The notes beneath the pieces are model-generated. The model had not been told where the DNA came from, did not search any database, and worked only from the letters and a program-made list of their open reading frames with translations. The translations under genes were made by a program, and so were the position numbers. From assembly GCA_027324025.1 (NCBI GenBank), contig DAHVYW010000035.1, positions 1 to 64,000 on the forward strand: 64,000 nt of DNA, given 5' to 3'. This document shows positions 8,258 to 17,145 of this stretch, in pieces (position 1 is the stretch's first letter; every line of letters starts with the position of its first letter). Source of the DNA: JAJZQD01 sp021847735. GTDB taxonomy: Bacteria > Bacillota > Thermincolia > Thermincolales > UBA2595.

Positions 8258-8626
8258 TTGTTCAAGCAGGTCAACAGGAAGGTAGAAAACAGAAGAAGAC
8301 ACTTACGGGTTCGCAGCACCATAACAGGGACTCCCGAGCGTCCTAGGTTAACTGTATACCGGAGCTTAAACAATATTTACGCCCAGGTAATTGACGATAC
8401 AAAAGGCATAACCTTAGCCTCTGCGTCTACCATAGAAGGTGGTCTAAAAGATCAAATGGAAAAACGGGGCAATATCGCGGCTGCTCAGGCTGTAGGAAAG
8501 GCCGTAGCCGAGGTGGCTCTGGGTAAAGGCATCAAAAAAGTGGTATTCGACCGAGGCGGGCATATTTATCACGGGCGGATTAAGGCTTTTGCCGATGCTG
8601 CCCGGGAAGCAGGTTTAGATTTTTAA
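8258..8626 (+). CDS. rplR: 50S ribosomal protein L18
   Basis: L18 binds 5S rRNA. The 122-residue product has RRRHLRVRSTITGTPERPRL and ends with FDRGGHIYHGRIKAFADAAR and EAGLDF, the family C-terminus. Start is TTG (8258), placed after AAAGGAGTGACC. No in-frame ATG gives a complete protein. Confidence 0.96.
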   Translation: MFKQVNRKVENRRRHLRVRSTITGTPERPRLTVYRSLNNIYAQVIDDTKGITLASASTIEGGLKDQMEKRGNIAAAQAVGKAVAEVALGKGIKKVVFDRGGHIYHGRIKAFADAAREAGLDF

Positions 8627-8651
8627 CTCTTTAAAGTAAGGAGGGAAATAA

Positions 8652-9152
8652 ATGGCGCGGATTGACGCAAGCAAACTTGAAATAACTGAAAAAGTGGTCA
8701 GTATAAATCGTGTAGCCAAAGTTGTAAAGGGTGGCCGCCGGTTTAGCTTCAGTGCACTGGTGGTCGTCGGAGACAGCAATGGCCATGTAGGCGCGGGTTT
8801 GGGTAAAGCCGGTGAGGTTCCCGAATCGATCCGTAAAGGGATCGAAGATGCCAAGAAGAGCTTGGTTCCGGTTCCCCTGGTTGGGACTACTATTCCACAT
8901 GAAGTGGTGGGGCACTTTGGCGCAGGCAAAGTATTGTTAAAGCCGGCCGCACCCGGTACTGGTGTTATCGCGGGCGGCCCTGTCAGGGCTATACTGGAAC
9001 TGGCTGGGGTTAAGGATATTCTGACAAAATCCCTTGGCTCAAATAATGCCCACAACATGGTCAACGCAACTTTGGATGCCTTAAGGAGCCTCAAACGGGC
9101 TGATGAGGTAGCAAAACTTCGGGGCAAATCCGTAGAAGAGCTTCTAGGTTAG
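8652..9152 (+). CDS. rpsE: 30S ribosomal protein S5
   Basis: S5 takes part in decoding accuracy. The 166-residue protein has an N-terminal double-stranded-RNA-binding-like domain (RVAKVVKGGRRFSFSALVVV, GDSNGHVGAGLGKAGEVPE) and the S5 C-terminal domain (LGSNNAHNMVNATLDALRSL). AAGGAGGGAAATAA precedes the ATG. Confidence 0.98.
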   Translation: MARIDASKLEITEKVVSINRVAKVVKGGRRFSFSALVVVGDSNGHVGAGLGKAGEVPESIRKGIEDAKKSLVPVPLVGTTIPHEVVGHFGAGKVLLKPAAPGTGVIAGGPVRAILELAGVKDILTKSLGSNNAHNMVNATLDALRSLKRADEVAKLRGKSVEELLG

Positions 9153-9164
9153 GGGGTTATAGAC

Positions 9165-9344
9165 ATGGCGAAGCTGAAAGTTACATTGGTTAAAAGCATG
9201 ATCGGGAGTTCGGAAACCCAGCGGGCCACCGTTAAAACCCTGGGATTAAACAAGCTTAATAGTACTTCTGAACATAACGATACACCGCAAATTCGCGGAA
9301 TGGTCCGCAAGGTCGAACATCTGGTCAAAGTTGAAGAAGTGTAG
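9165..9344 (+). CDS. rpmD: 50S ribosomal protein L30
   Basis: A 59-residue frame translates as MAKLKVTLVKSMIGSSETQ through GMVRKVEHLVKVEEV, the short bacterial L30 pattern. It lies between rpsE and rplO, exactly where L30 belongs. AGGGGG upstream serves as ribosome binding site. L30 is a small 23S-binding protein of the large subunit. Confidence 0.95.
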   Translation: MAKLKVTLVKSMIGSSETQRATVKTLGLNKLNSTSEHNDTPQIRGMVRKVEHLVKVEEV

Positions 9345-9358
9345 TAGGAGGTGTACTT

Positions 9359-9799
9359 ATGGAGCTTCATAGCTTAAAGCCTGCAAAGGGGTCCAGGAAG
9401 GAACCTACCCGCAAAGGAAGAGGTCTCGGTTCCGGTTTGGGTAAAACCGCAGGGCGCGGGCACAAGGGTCAGAAAGCCCGGGCTGGCAGCGGCGGTAAAC
9501 TGGGCTTTGAAGGCGGGCAGAAACCAATGATTCAAAGGATTCCCAAAAGAGGGTTCCACAACAAATGGGCGAAAGAGCTTGCAGAACTGAATATTGCGGC
9601 TTTGAATAAATTTGAAAACGGGGCTGTCGTTAACGCCCAGGCTCTCAAAGAAGCCGGTGTAATCAGCAGTATTAAAGACGGAGTAAAGATTCTTGGTAAA
9701 GGTAACCTTGAAAAATCACTGACGGTTCAGGTGCATGCTTTTAGTAAATCGGCCGTGGAAAAGATTACTGCCGCCGGTGGAAAAGCCGAGGTGATTTAG
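9359..9799 (+). CDS. rplO: 50S ribosomal protein L15
   Basis: L15 is a late-assembly large-subunit protein. The 146-residue product has a Gly/Lys/Arg-rich N-terminal tail with RKGRGLGSGLGKTAGRGHKG and the globular part with VQVHAFSKSAVEKITAAGG. TAGGAGGTGTACTT precedes the ATG. Its stop is one base before the secY start. Confidence 0.97.
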   Translation: MELHSLKPAKGSRKEPTRKGRGLGSGLGKTAGRGHKGQKARAGSGGKLGFEGGQKPMIQRIPKRGFHNKWAKELAELNIAALNKFENGAVVNAQALKEAGVISSIKDGVKILGKGNLEKSLTVQVHAFSKSAVEKITAAGGKAEVI

Positions 9800-9800
9800 T

Positions 9801-11069
9801 TTGTTAGACGCTCTGAAAAACTCTCTCAAAGCGGGAGATTTAAGAAAAAGAATAATGTTTACCTTACTGATGTTTTTGGTCTTTAGGATAGGGACACATA
9901 TTCCTGTACCCGGAATTAATGCTAGTGCAATGGAAGCCTTGATTAAGGGTGGAGGTAACATTCTTGGTTTCTTTGATGTAATTTCCGGAGGGGCTTTTAA
10001 AAGATTTTCAATATTTGCGATGAGTATTACTCCTTACATTAATGCCTCGATTATCATGCAGCTGCTGACAGTTGTTATTCCTAAGCTTGAACAACTGGCT
10101 AAAGAGGGTGAGGAAGGAAGAAAGAAAATCACCCAATATACCCGTTATGGCACTGTAATACTGGGTTTCATCCAGGCTTTGGGAATGGCGTTTACGTTAC
10201 GGGCGTCGGGAGCCTTAATGACTACCGGTATGGGACAGTTCCTGGTTATCGCCGTCACCCTTACAGCGGGAACCGCATTCCTGATGTGGCTGGGTGAGCA
10301 GATTACTGAGAAAGGGATTGGCAACGGTATTTCCCTTATCATCTTTGCCGGGATTGTGGCATCTATTCCGGGTGCCCTTTACAGGATTGGTGATGCTTTA
10401 AAAGCCGGGACAATCAACTTCTTTAGCGTAATCATGCTGGTGGTAATAGGTGCGGTGGTAATAGCCGCAGTTGTAGCTGTAAATGAAGGACAAAGAAGGA
10501 TCCCTGTACAGTATGCTAAAAGGGTTGTGGGCCGCCGGGTATACGGAGGTCAAAGTACCCATATACCCCTTAAGGTAAATCAGGCTGGCGTTATCCCGGT
10601 TATCTTCGCTTCGTCAATTCTGTTGTTTCCGACTACAATAGCGAACTTTTTCCGGGGCAAGCCGGTTGCTGATTGGATAATTGACGCCTTTAGATGGGGC
10701 GGGCCGACTCACACCATTTTGTACGCACTGTTTATTATCTTTTTTACTTATTTCTATACAGCGATAACCTTTAATCCAATGGATGTGGCCGATAACATGA
10801 GGAAATACGGTGGATTTATCCCCGGACTCAGGCCGGGCAGGCCGACTGCGGAATTCCTGGATAAGATTCTCACCAGAGTGACTCTGTCCGGTGCGGTATT
10901 CCTGGCCTTAATAGCAATCCTACCTACCTTTGTGTTGGTCACTACGAAGATTCAGAACGTTTATTTTGGCGGGACAGGACTTCTCATAGTCGTGGGCGTG
11001 GCCCTCGAAACTATGAAACAGGTTGAATCCCACCTGCTAATGAGGCATTATCAAGGGTTTATGAAATAG
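9801..11069 (+). CDS. secY: Protein translocase subunit SecY
   Basis: SecY is the channel of the Sec translocon in the cytoplasmic membrane, working with SecE, SecG and SecA. The 422-residue protein has the expected ten hydrophobic segments and the signatures FRIGTHIPVPGIN, GGAFKRFSIFAMSITPYINAS and FTYFYTAITFNP. Start is TTG (9801), one base after the rplO stop, so coupling is likely; GAGGTGATT lies in the rplO end. Confidence 0.97.
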   Translation: MLDALKNSLKAGDLRKRIMFTLLMFLVFRIGTHIPVPGINASAMEALIKGGGNILGFFDVISGGAFKRFSIFAMSITPYINASIIMQLLTVVIPKLEQLAKEGEEGRKKITQYTRYGTVILGFIQALGMAFTLRASGALMTTGMGQFLVIAVTLTAGTAFLMWLGEQITEKGIGNGISLIIFAGIVASIPGALYRIGDALKAGTINFFSVIMLVVIGAVVIAAVVAVNEGQRRIPVQYAKRVVGRRVYGGQSTHIPLKVNQAGVIPVIFASSILLFPTTIANFFRGKPVADWIIDAFRWGGPTHTILYALFIIFFTYFYTAITFNPMDVADNMRKYGGFIPGLRPGRPTAEFLDKILTRVTLSGAVFLALIAILPTFVLVTTKIQNVYFGGTGLLIVVGVALETMKQVESHLLMRHYQGFMK

Positions 11070-11084
11070 TAGGAGCGAATTGCT

Positions 11085-11831
11085 GTGATAGTGTGCAAAT
11101 CTGATCAGGAAATTGGTTATATGAAGGATGCGGGAAGGATTGTAGCCCTGGCGCACAAGGAAATAGAGAAAGCCGTGGAGCTTGGGGTGACAACTCTGGA
11201 GCTTGACAAAATTGCCGAGGACGTCATTTTAGCTAACCAAGCCAAGCCGGCATTTAAAGGTTACCAAGGTTTTCCGGCATCGATTTGCGCATCAATCAAC
11301 GAACAGGTGGTTCACGGCATTCCTGGTTTAAGGAAATTGGAAAATGGGGATATTATTAGTATTGACATTGGAGCGGAAATAAATGGGTATTATGGCGACA
11401 GTGCGGTAACCCTTCCGGTCGGAGATGTTAGCTCCGAGGGTTTGGAACTTATCCGGATTACAGAAGAGGCGCTTTATCAAGGTATAAACCAGGCCTTGAG
11501 CGGTAACAGGTTGAGTGACATTTCCCACTGTATCCAGAGCTTTATTGAAGAAAAAGGGTACTCGGTTGTCAGAGACTATGTAGGACACGGCATTGGCCGC
11601 CAGATGCATGAGGAACCACAGATCCCCAATTTTGGCCGACCGGGGCGCGGGCCCAGGCTCCGTCCGGGAATGACACTGGCTATTGAGCCCATGGTTAATC
11701 AAGGCACACATGAAGTTGTGACTTTAGGGGACAGTTGGACAGTGGTCACAAGGGATAAGAAGCGTTCCGCTCATTTCGAACATTCCATAGCCGTTACTGA
11801 TAAGAAACCCGAAATCTTGACAAAAATTTAG
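11085..11831 (+). CDS. map: Methionine aminopeptidase, type I
   Basis: Removes the N-terminal Met from new proteins. The 248-residue protein contains the metal-site elements DIGAEINGYYGDSA (two Asp), GHGIGRQMHEEP (His), AIEPMV (Glu) and HFEHSIAV (Glu). GTG (11085) follows AGGAGCGAATTGCT. It directly follows secY; adk, normally between them in Firmicutes, is missing. Confidence 0.97.
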   Translation: MIVCKSDQEIGYMKDAGRIVALAHKEIEKAVELGVTTLELDKIAEDVILANQAKPAFKGYQGFPASICASINEQVVHGIPGLRKLENGDIISIDIGAEINGYYGDSAVTLPVGDVSSEGLELIRITEEALYQGINQALSGNRLSDISHCIQSFIEEKGYSVVRDYVGHGIGRQMHEEPQIPNFGRPGRGPRLRPGMTLAIEPMVNQGTHEVVTLGDSWTVVTRDKKRSAHFEHSIAVTDKKPEILTKI

Positions 11832-11869
11832 GCTTGGTTTTCAAAGAGATTTCGGGAGGTGCTGTCATA

Positions 11870-12151
11870 ATGAAGGAAGAGGTACAGGTAGGCCAACTTG
11901 TCAAATCCGCGGCAGGTCGAGACAAAGGGAAATTCTATTTGATTTACGACGTGCTTGATAAAGCCTTTGTTCGGGTAATAGATGGCGATAAAAAGAAATT
12001 AACTAATCCCAAGAAGAAGAATATCAAACACCTCAAGTTTTTTCCGGTGCAAGCGGATGCTGTTGCGGGTAAGCTTCGTAAGGGTGAACCAATTATAATA
12101 GAAGAAATTTCGGAGGCTATTCACGCCTTGGGATTGAGCCATAAAGATTGA
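11870..12151 (+). CDS. KOW-domain RNA-binding protein (L14e-like)
   Basis: A 93-residue protein starting MKEEVQVGQLVKSAAGRDKG, with a KOW-type beta segment (residues 5-40, including GKFYLIYDVLDKAFVRVIDG) and a Lys-rich stretch NPKKKNIKHLKF. Small proteins of this kind sit between map and infA in many Peptococcaceae and resemble archaeal and eukaryotic L14e. They probably bind rRNA or ribosomes, but the function is not established. ATG 11870 fits GGGAGGT at 11854-11860. Confidence 0.85.
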   Translation: MKEEVQVGQLVKSAAGRDKGKFYLIYDVLDKAFVRVIDGDKKKLTNPKKKNIKHLKFFPVQADAVAGKLRKGEPIIIEEISEAIHALGLSHKD

Positions 12152-12182
12152 TGAGTTCGAACAAAAGGGAGTGTGTTGCCTA

Positions 12183-12401
12183 GTGTCAAAACAGGATGTT
12201 ATTGAAGTTGAAGGAACCGTTATTGAACCGCTACCTAATGCGATGTTCCGTGTAGCGTTAGAAAACGGGCATAAAGTATTGGCCCATGTTTCCGGTAAGA
12301 TCAGAATGAATTTTATCCGAATACTGCCGGGAGATAAAGTTACCATAGAGCTATCACCCTATGACTTAACGCGGGGCCGTATTGTTTATCGATATAAATA
12401 G
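12183..12401 (+). CDS. infA: Translation initiation factor IF-1
   Basis: IF-1 binds the 30S A site during initiation. With GTG at 12183 the product is 72 residues, the family length, beginning (M)SKQDVIEVEGTVIEPLPNA and containing FRVALENGHKVLAHVSGKIR and GDKVTIELSPYDLTRGRI. It is a single OB-fold domain. An upstream in-frame TTG would add an unconserved MCCL. Confidence 0.96.
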   Translation: MSKQDVIEVEGTVIEPLPNAMFRVALENGHKVLAHVSGKIRMNFIRILPGDKVTIELSPYDLTRGRIVYRYK

Positions 12402-12429
12402 GGTTTGCCGGAAAGGGGAGCATTTAATA

Positions 12430-12543
12430 ATGAAGGTTAGACCATCGGTTAAAACCATATGTGAAAAATGCAAGATAATCAAGAGAAAAGGCATAGTACG
12501 GGTTATTTGTGAGAATCCCAAACATAAGCAAAGGCAAGGATAA
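12430..12543 (+). CDS. rpmJ: 50S ribosomal protein L36, zinc type
   Basis: A 37-residue frame, MKVRPSVKTICEKCKIIKRK and so on, is L36. It has Cys11, Cys14, Cys27 and His32, the zinc-binding set. GGAAAGGGGAGC lies upstream of the ATG. It is between infA and rpsM, its normal place. Confidence 0.96.
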   Translation: MKVRPSVKTICEKCKIIKRKGIVRVICENPKHKQRQG

Positions 12544-12587
12544 TGATGTTATAAAAATATATAATTTCAAAGACGGAGGTGCACATT

Positions 12588-12962
12588 ATGGCGAGAATAT
12601 CGGGGGTCGATTTACCCCGCGAGAAACGAGTGGAAATAGCTCTAACCTATATTTTTGGTATCGGACGGTCCACTTCTCAGGAGATTCTGGCGGGCACGGG
12701 TATTAACCCTGATACCCGGATTAGGGATCTGACAGAAGAAGAAATAGCCAAACTCAGAGAATACATTGACAAACACCTTAAAGTAGAGGGTGACCTGAGA
12801 AGGGACATATCGTTAAGCATTAAACGTCTAATGGAAATCGGCTGCTACCGTGGTCTTCGGCACCGTAGAGGCTTACCCGTGCGGGGACAGCGGACCAAGA
12901 CTAATGCCAGGACGAGAAAAGGTCCTAAAAAGACTGTTGGTGTACGTCGTAAGAAAACGTAA
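12588..12962 (+). CDS. rpsM: 30S ribosomal protein S13
   Basis: S13 is in the 30S head, bridging to the 50S. With ATG 12588 the product has 124 residues: MARISGVDLPREKRVEIALT, GIGRSTSQEIL and the basic tail RGLPVRGQRTKTNARTRKG. CGGAGGT (12574-12580) suits this ATG rather than an in-frame start three codons earlier. Confidence 0.97.
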   Translation: MARISGVDLPREKRVEIALTYIFGIGRSTSQEILAGTGINPDTRIRDLTEEEIAKLREYIDKHLKVEGDLRRDISLSIKRLMEIGCYRGLRHRRGLPVRGQRTKTNARTRKGPKKTVGVRRKKT

Positions 12963-12984
12963 GAATAAGTAAGGGAGGATAAGG

Positions 12985-13371
12985 ATGGCACGCAGAGTCA
13001 GAACGAAACGGAAAGAACGTAAGAATGTAGAGCATGGTGTTGCTCACATCAGGTCAACTTTTAACAACACCATTGTGACTATAGCTGACAGAGCCGGAAA
13101 CTGCATATCCTGGTCCAGCGCCGGGACGCTTGGTTTCAAAGGCTCACGGAAAAGCACCCCGTTTGCGGCTCAGATGGCTGCCGAAGCGGCTGCCAAGGAA
13201 GCTATGGACCACGGCATGAAGGAAATCGAAGTATTTGTGAAAGGCCCCGGGGCTGGAAGAGAAGCCGCTATTAGGGCAATTCAGGCCGCCGGTTTGGAAG
13301 TTAACGTGATTAAAGACGTTACTCCCATTCCGCATAATGGCTGCCGGCCACCGAAGAGAAGAAGGGTATAG
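12985..13371 (+). CDS. rpsK: 30S ribosomal protein S11
   Basis: S11 lies on the 30S platform by the mRNA exit. The 128-residue product has VAHIRSTFNNTIVTIADRAG, the helical AAQMAAEAAAKEAMDHGMK and the C-terminal DVTPIPHNGCRPPKRRRV. GGGAGGATAAGG precedes the ATG. Confidence 0.98.
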   Translation: MARRVRTKRKERKNVEHGVAHIRSTFNNTIVTIADRAGNCISWSSAGTLGFKGSRKSTPFAAQMAAEAAAKEAMDHGMKEIEVFVKGPGAGREAAIRAIQAAGLEVNVIKDVTPIPHNGCRPPKRRRV

Positions 13372-13387
13372 GAGGTGTTAATAGAGA

Positions 13388-14014
13388 ATGGCAAGATATA
13401 CAGGACCTGTTTGTAGATTATGCCGTAGAGAGGGCGCCAAGTTATACCTTAAGGGGGACAGGTGCTATACCGCCAAATGTGGCATTGACAGGAGAGGTTA
13501 TGCTCCTGGACAACATGGCCAAGGCCGTAAAAAGCAGTCCGAGTACGGTGTTCAGTTGAGGGAAAAGCAGAAGGCCCGCCGTATTTACGGAATTTTAGAG
13601 ACCCAGTTCCGTAACTACTTTGAAAAAGCTGAAAACCAAAAAGGGGTCACCGGTGAAAATCTTCTTAGGTTGTTGGAAAGACGGCTTGATAATGTTGTAT
13701 ACAGGCTGGGGTTTGCCGGCTCACGCGTTGAGGCCAGGCAGCTCGTTCGTCACGGGCACTTTACCGTAAACGGTAAAAAGGTTAACATTCCGTCCTTCCT
13801 GACAAAGGTTGGAGATATTGTGGAAGTTGCCGAGAAGAGCCGTGATAATAACAGGATTAAAGAATTAGCGGATCAGGCGGCACGGAAGACTCCTCCCGCA
13901 TGGTTGGAAGTCAGTGCTGACCAGTTTGCCGGAAAGGTGGTTGCCGTTCCTTCACGAGAGGAAATTGATGTGCCGATTGTGGAACATCTAATCGTAGAAT
14001 TATACTCCAGGTAA
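13388..14014 (+). CDS. rpsD: 30S ribosomal protein S4, zinc-containing form
   Basis: S4 initiates 30S assembly. The 208-residue protein keeps the N-terminal Cys pattern CRLCRREG ... CYTAKC, the zinc-binding form. The S4 RNA-binding domain follows (LDNVVYRLGFAGSRVEARQL, VRHGHFTVNGKKVNIPS). AGGAGGTGTTAATAGAGA precedes the ATG. Confidence 0.97.
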   Translation: MARYTGPVCRLCRREGAKLYLKGDRCYTAKCGIDRRGYAPGQHGQGRKKQSEYGVQLREKQKARRIYGILETQFRNYFEKAENQKGVTGENLLRLLERRLDNVVYRLGFAGSRVEARQLVRHGHFTVNGKKVNIPSFLTKVGDIVEVAEKSRDNNRIKELADQAARKTPPAWLEVSADQFAGKVVAVPSREEIDVPIVEHLIVELYSR

Positions 14015-14053
14015 TCAACAAAATTTTGGAGTTCTCGCGAAGGAGGTTCACTT

Positions 14054-14998
14054 ATGTTGGAAATTGAAAAACCCAAAATTGAGTGTGTGGAACTAAGCGA
14101 TGATAACGCTTATGGAAAGTTCGTGGTTGAGCCTTTAGAGAGGGGTTATGGGATAACCCTCGGCAATTCCCTGCGCAGGATTTTACTGTCGTCATTACCT
14201 GGTGCCGCTGTTACATCTGTAAAGATTGACAGTGTTCTACACGAGTTTTCAACCGTCCCAGGTGTAGTGGAAGATGTGACAGATATTATCCTGAACCTTA
14301 AGGGTTTGTGCATTAAGATGCACACCGACGAGGAGCGGGTTTTGAGAATTGAAGCAGAAGGTGTCGGAGAAGTCAAAGCAGGGGATATTATTGCAGACGC
14401 AGATGTAGAAATTCTAAATCCGGACCTAAAAATTGCCACTATTTCTGAAGGCCGGTTGTACATGGAAATTACTGTTGCCAAAGGGCGCGGGTATGCCAAT
14501 GCGGAAAAGAACAAAAAAGATGACCACGTCATCGGTGTGATTCCCATTGACTCCGCTTTCAGTCCCGTCCGGAGAGTTAATTATAATATTGAGGATACCA
14601 GGGTTGGCCAGATAACCGACTACGACAAACTGACCTTAGAGGTATGGACCAATGGCAGCATTAGGCCTGACGAAGCCACCAGTCTTTCCGCCAAGATACT
14701 TAGTGAGTATTTGCGTCAATTTATCGGATTAACAGAAACTGTTAATGATGTTGAAATAATGGTGGAAAAAGAAGAAGAGGAAAAGGATAAGATTCTCGAA
14801 ATGACTATTGAGGAGCTTGACCTTTCCGTGCGTTCTTACAACTGCCTCAAAAGGGCAGGAATTAACACGGTTGAAGAATTGACCCAGCGTACCGAAGAAG
14901 ATATGATTAAGGTCCGCAACCTCGGCAAGAAATCCCTTGAAGAGGTTATTCAAAAATTGCATGAACTGGGTCTTTCCCTGAAAGAATCAGAAGACTAG
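14054..14998 (+). CDS. rpoA: DNA-directed RNA polymerase alpha subunit
   Basis: Alpha dimerises to start RNA polymerase assembly, and its C-terminal domain binds UP elements and activators. The 314-residue protein has the N-terminal domain (EPLERGYGITLGNSLRRILL, LPGAAVTSVKIDGVL-like) and the alpha-CTD (about residues 250-314: LDLSVRSYNCLKRAGINTVE, VRNLGKKSLEEV). AAGGAGGTTCACTT precedes the ATG. Confidence 0.98.
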   Translation: MLEIEKPKIECVELSDDNAYGKFVVEPLERGYGITLGNSLRRILLSSLPGAAVTSVKIDSVLHEFSTVPGVVEDVTDIILNLKGLCIKMHTDEERVLRIEAEGVGEVKAGDIIADADVEILNPDLKIATISEGRLYMEITVAKGRGYANAEKNKKDDHVIGVIPIDSAFSPVRRVNYNIEDTRVGQITDYDKLTLEVWTNGSIRPDEATSLSAKILSEYLRQFIGLTETVNDVEIMVEKEEEEKDKILEMTIEELDLSVRSYNCLKRAGINTVEELTQRTEEDMIKVRNLGKKSLEEVIQKLHELGLSLKESED

Positions 14999-15017
14999 GA
15001 AAGAGGGGGGAAACATT

Positions 15018-15356
15018 ATGGCATTTCCTAAACTCGGCTTCCGTACGGATCATAGGAACGCCCTGTTACGCAATATGGTTACTTCCTTGCTGCGTGGGGA
15101 AAGGGTTCAGACCACTGCCGCCCGGGCCAGGTCGGTGAACCGTCTGGCGGAAAAGATGATTACACTTGGTAAACGCGGTGACCTCCATGCCAGGAGACAG
15201 GCTTCGGATTTCATCTTTGACGAGGAAGTTGTAAAAAAACTGTTCGACGTGTTGGCTACCAAGTATGCCGACCGTCAGGGCGGATATACCCGGATTATCA
15301 AAGTGGGTAACCGTCGTGGTGACGCCGCTGAGATAGTTATTTTAGAACTGGTGTAA
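15018..15356 (+). CDS. rplQ: 50S ribosomal protein L17
   Basis: L17 is near the tunnel exit. The 112-residue product has KLGFRTDHRNALLRNMVTSL, TTAARARSVNRLAEKMITLG and the terminal GDAAEIVILELV. GAGGGGGGAAACATT precedes the ATG. It closes the alpha operon; a 118-base spacer without a clear terminator leads to ecfA1. Confidence 0.97.
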   Translation: MAFPKLGFRTDHRNALLRNMVTSLLRGERVQTTAARARSVNRLAEKMITLGKRGDLHARRQASDFIFDEEVVKKLFDVLATKYADRQGGYTRIIKVGNRRGDAAEIVILELV

Positions 15357-15474
15357 GTCAAGTCCGTAAGATTTGAGGTCAGGATGGTTTACTGATGATA
15401 CAGACGTAAACAACTCCTGGCTTCTGTTTTTATGCCTGTGAACTCTACAATCAAAAATATTGTGTGGTGCTTTG

Positions 15475-16305
15475 ATGGATAATTTAATTGAAATCCGGGA
15501 TTTGAGCTTTTGGTACGACCCGGAAAAAGGGGATACACCGGTTATCAAAGACATAAATCTAAGTATCGGGAAGGGTGAGTTTGTCGCCATAATAGGCCCC
15601 AACGGGTGCGGCAAATCCACCCTCATAAGACACCTGAATGGGTTGCTGATCCCCTCAAAGGGCGAAGTTTTGGTTAATGGGTTTGATACCAGGCAGGTGG
15701 AAAATCTACCCAATATCCGCCGACAGGTAGGGATGGTTTTTCAAAACCCCGACACTCAGCTTTTCGCTTCAGTGGTGGAAGAAGATGTGGCTTTTGGGGT
15801 TGAGAACCTGTGCCTTGCCTCATCCGAAATAAGGGATAGAGTTGATAAGGCCCTGTCCCAAGTGGGCATGTGCGAGTATAAAGCCAGTCCGCCCCACCGG
15901 CTTTCCGGTGGGCAAAAACAGAAGGTGGCTATTGCCGGGATTCTGGCAATACAGCCTGAGTGTATAGTGCTTGATGAGCCTACCTCCATGCTTGACCCAA
16001 AGGGTAAAAAGGAAGTTATGGAGGCTGTGTGGGCTTTGAATACCAGTAGGCAAATTACGGTAGTTTACGTGACCCATGACATGACAGAGGTTCTCCACTG
16101 CCATAGGCTGGTTGTTTTGGCCGGAGGGGAAATTGTTTTCTGCGGAAAACCCCTGGATTTCTTTGCCGACCCGGAGCTGTTAAACATAGCCGGGCTGCAG
16201 GCCCCTCCAATTATTGAACTGGTGAACGGGCTGGTGGCCGGGGGCCTTGAATTGCCCCGAAACATCTGTTCACCGGAAGAACTGGTGGAGGCCATATGCC
16301 AATAG
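15475..16305 (+). CDS. ecfA1: ECF transporter ATP-binding protein A1
   Basis: One of two ATPases of the energy-coupling module that drives vitamin or metal uptake with interchangeable S subunits. The 276-residue protein has Walker A GPNGCGKSTLIRHLNG, the Q-loop FQNPDTQLF, signature LSGGQKQKVAIAG, Walker B CIVLDEPTSMLDP and the switch THDM. ATG 15475 is preferred; an in-frame TTG five codons upstream is possible. The stop overlaps the ecfA2 start. No S subunit is next to it. Confidence 0.95.
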   Translation: MDNLIEIRDLSFWYDPEKGDTPVIKDINLSIGKGEFVAIIGPNGCGKSTLIRHLNGLLIPSKGEVLVNGFDTRQVENLPNIRRQVGMVFQNPDTQLFASVVEEDVAFGVENLCLASSEIRDRVDKALSQVGMCEYKASPPHRLSGGQKQKVAIAGILAIQPECIVLDEPTSMLDPKGKKEVMEAVWALNTSRQITVVYVTHDMTEVLHCHRLVVLAGGEIVFCGKPLDFFADPELLNIAGLQAPPIIELVNGLVAGGLELPRNICSPEELVEAICQ

Positions 16306-17141
16306 AGTTGAAGAATATCAGTTATACATATTCAAAAGGGACACCCTTTAGCAAAAGGGGCCTCGGGGATTTTAATTTCCGGGTTGATGACGGAGAATGG
16401 ATTGCCGTGATGGGCCCGACAGGCTCAGGCAAGTCCACACTGCTTCAGCACCTTAATGGCCTGCTTAAACCTGACAGGGGGGAAGTCCTGCTCAATGGCG
16501 CAAATATTCACTCCTCTGCCTCTGCTTTAAGGGAAGCGAGGCGGAAGGTGGGCTTTGTTTTTCAGTACCCTGAACACCAGTTGTTTGGTGGTACCGTATT
16601 TGAGGAGGTTGCCTACGGGCCGGAAAACTTCGGGTACGCGGCTTCTGATGTTGAGGAAACGGTAAAAACCGCTATGGAGGCGGCCGGGTTAGATTTCATA
16701 ACATATAAAGACCGCTCCCCCCACGAACTGAGTGGGGGGGAAAAGCGGCGGGTGGCCCTGGCGGGGGTTCTTGCTGTGAACCCGCAGGTCATTGCCCTGG
16801 ATGAACCCACAGCAGGTCTGGACCCGGCGGGTCAGAAAATGCTGCTCCAGACTATTAATGAATTAAATAAGGCACACGGGATAACCGTAATCTGGGTGAC
16901 CCACGAGATTTCCGAAATTGCTGCTCTGGCTGACCGGCTGCTGGTTTTAAACCAGGGCCGGACAGTTCTGGAAGGCTCTGTAAGAGAGAAGCTGGAGCAT
17001 CCGCTGCTTAATGAACTGGGCCTCGATGTACCGGTAGCTGTTACCGTCGCCCGCGGGTTGAGAAAAAACGGCAGGCTTGTTGACGGGCGGCCTGTAACCG
17101 TGGAGGAAATTAAAAGGGAAATTTTGAGACTGGTGAGGTAG
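16296..17141 (+). CDS. ecfA2: ECF transporter ATP-binding protein A2
   Basis: Second ATPase of the module. The 281-residue product has Walker A GPTGSGKSTLLQHLNG, Q-loop FQYPEHQLFGG, signature LSGGEKRRVALAG and Walker B VIALDEPTAGLDP. It overlaps ecfA1 by ten bases and ecfT starts four bases after its stop, so the three are almost certainly one operon. GGTGGAGG precedes its ATG. Confidence 0.95.
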   Translation: MPIELKNISYTYSKGTPFSKRGLGDFNFRVDDGEWIAVMGPTGSGKSTLLQHLNGLLKPDRGEVLLNGANIHSSASALREARRKVGFVFQYPEHQLFGGTVFEEVAYGPENFGYAASDVEETVKTAMEAAGLDFITYKDRSPHELSGGEKRRVALAGVLAVNPQVIALDEPTAGLDPAGQKMLLQTINELNKAHGITVIWVTHEISEIAALADRLLVLNQGRTVLEGSVREKLEHPLLNELGLDVPVAVTVARGLRKNGRLVDGRPVTVEEIKREILRLVR

Positions 17142-17145
17142 CCTG

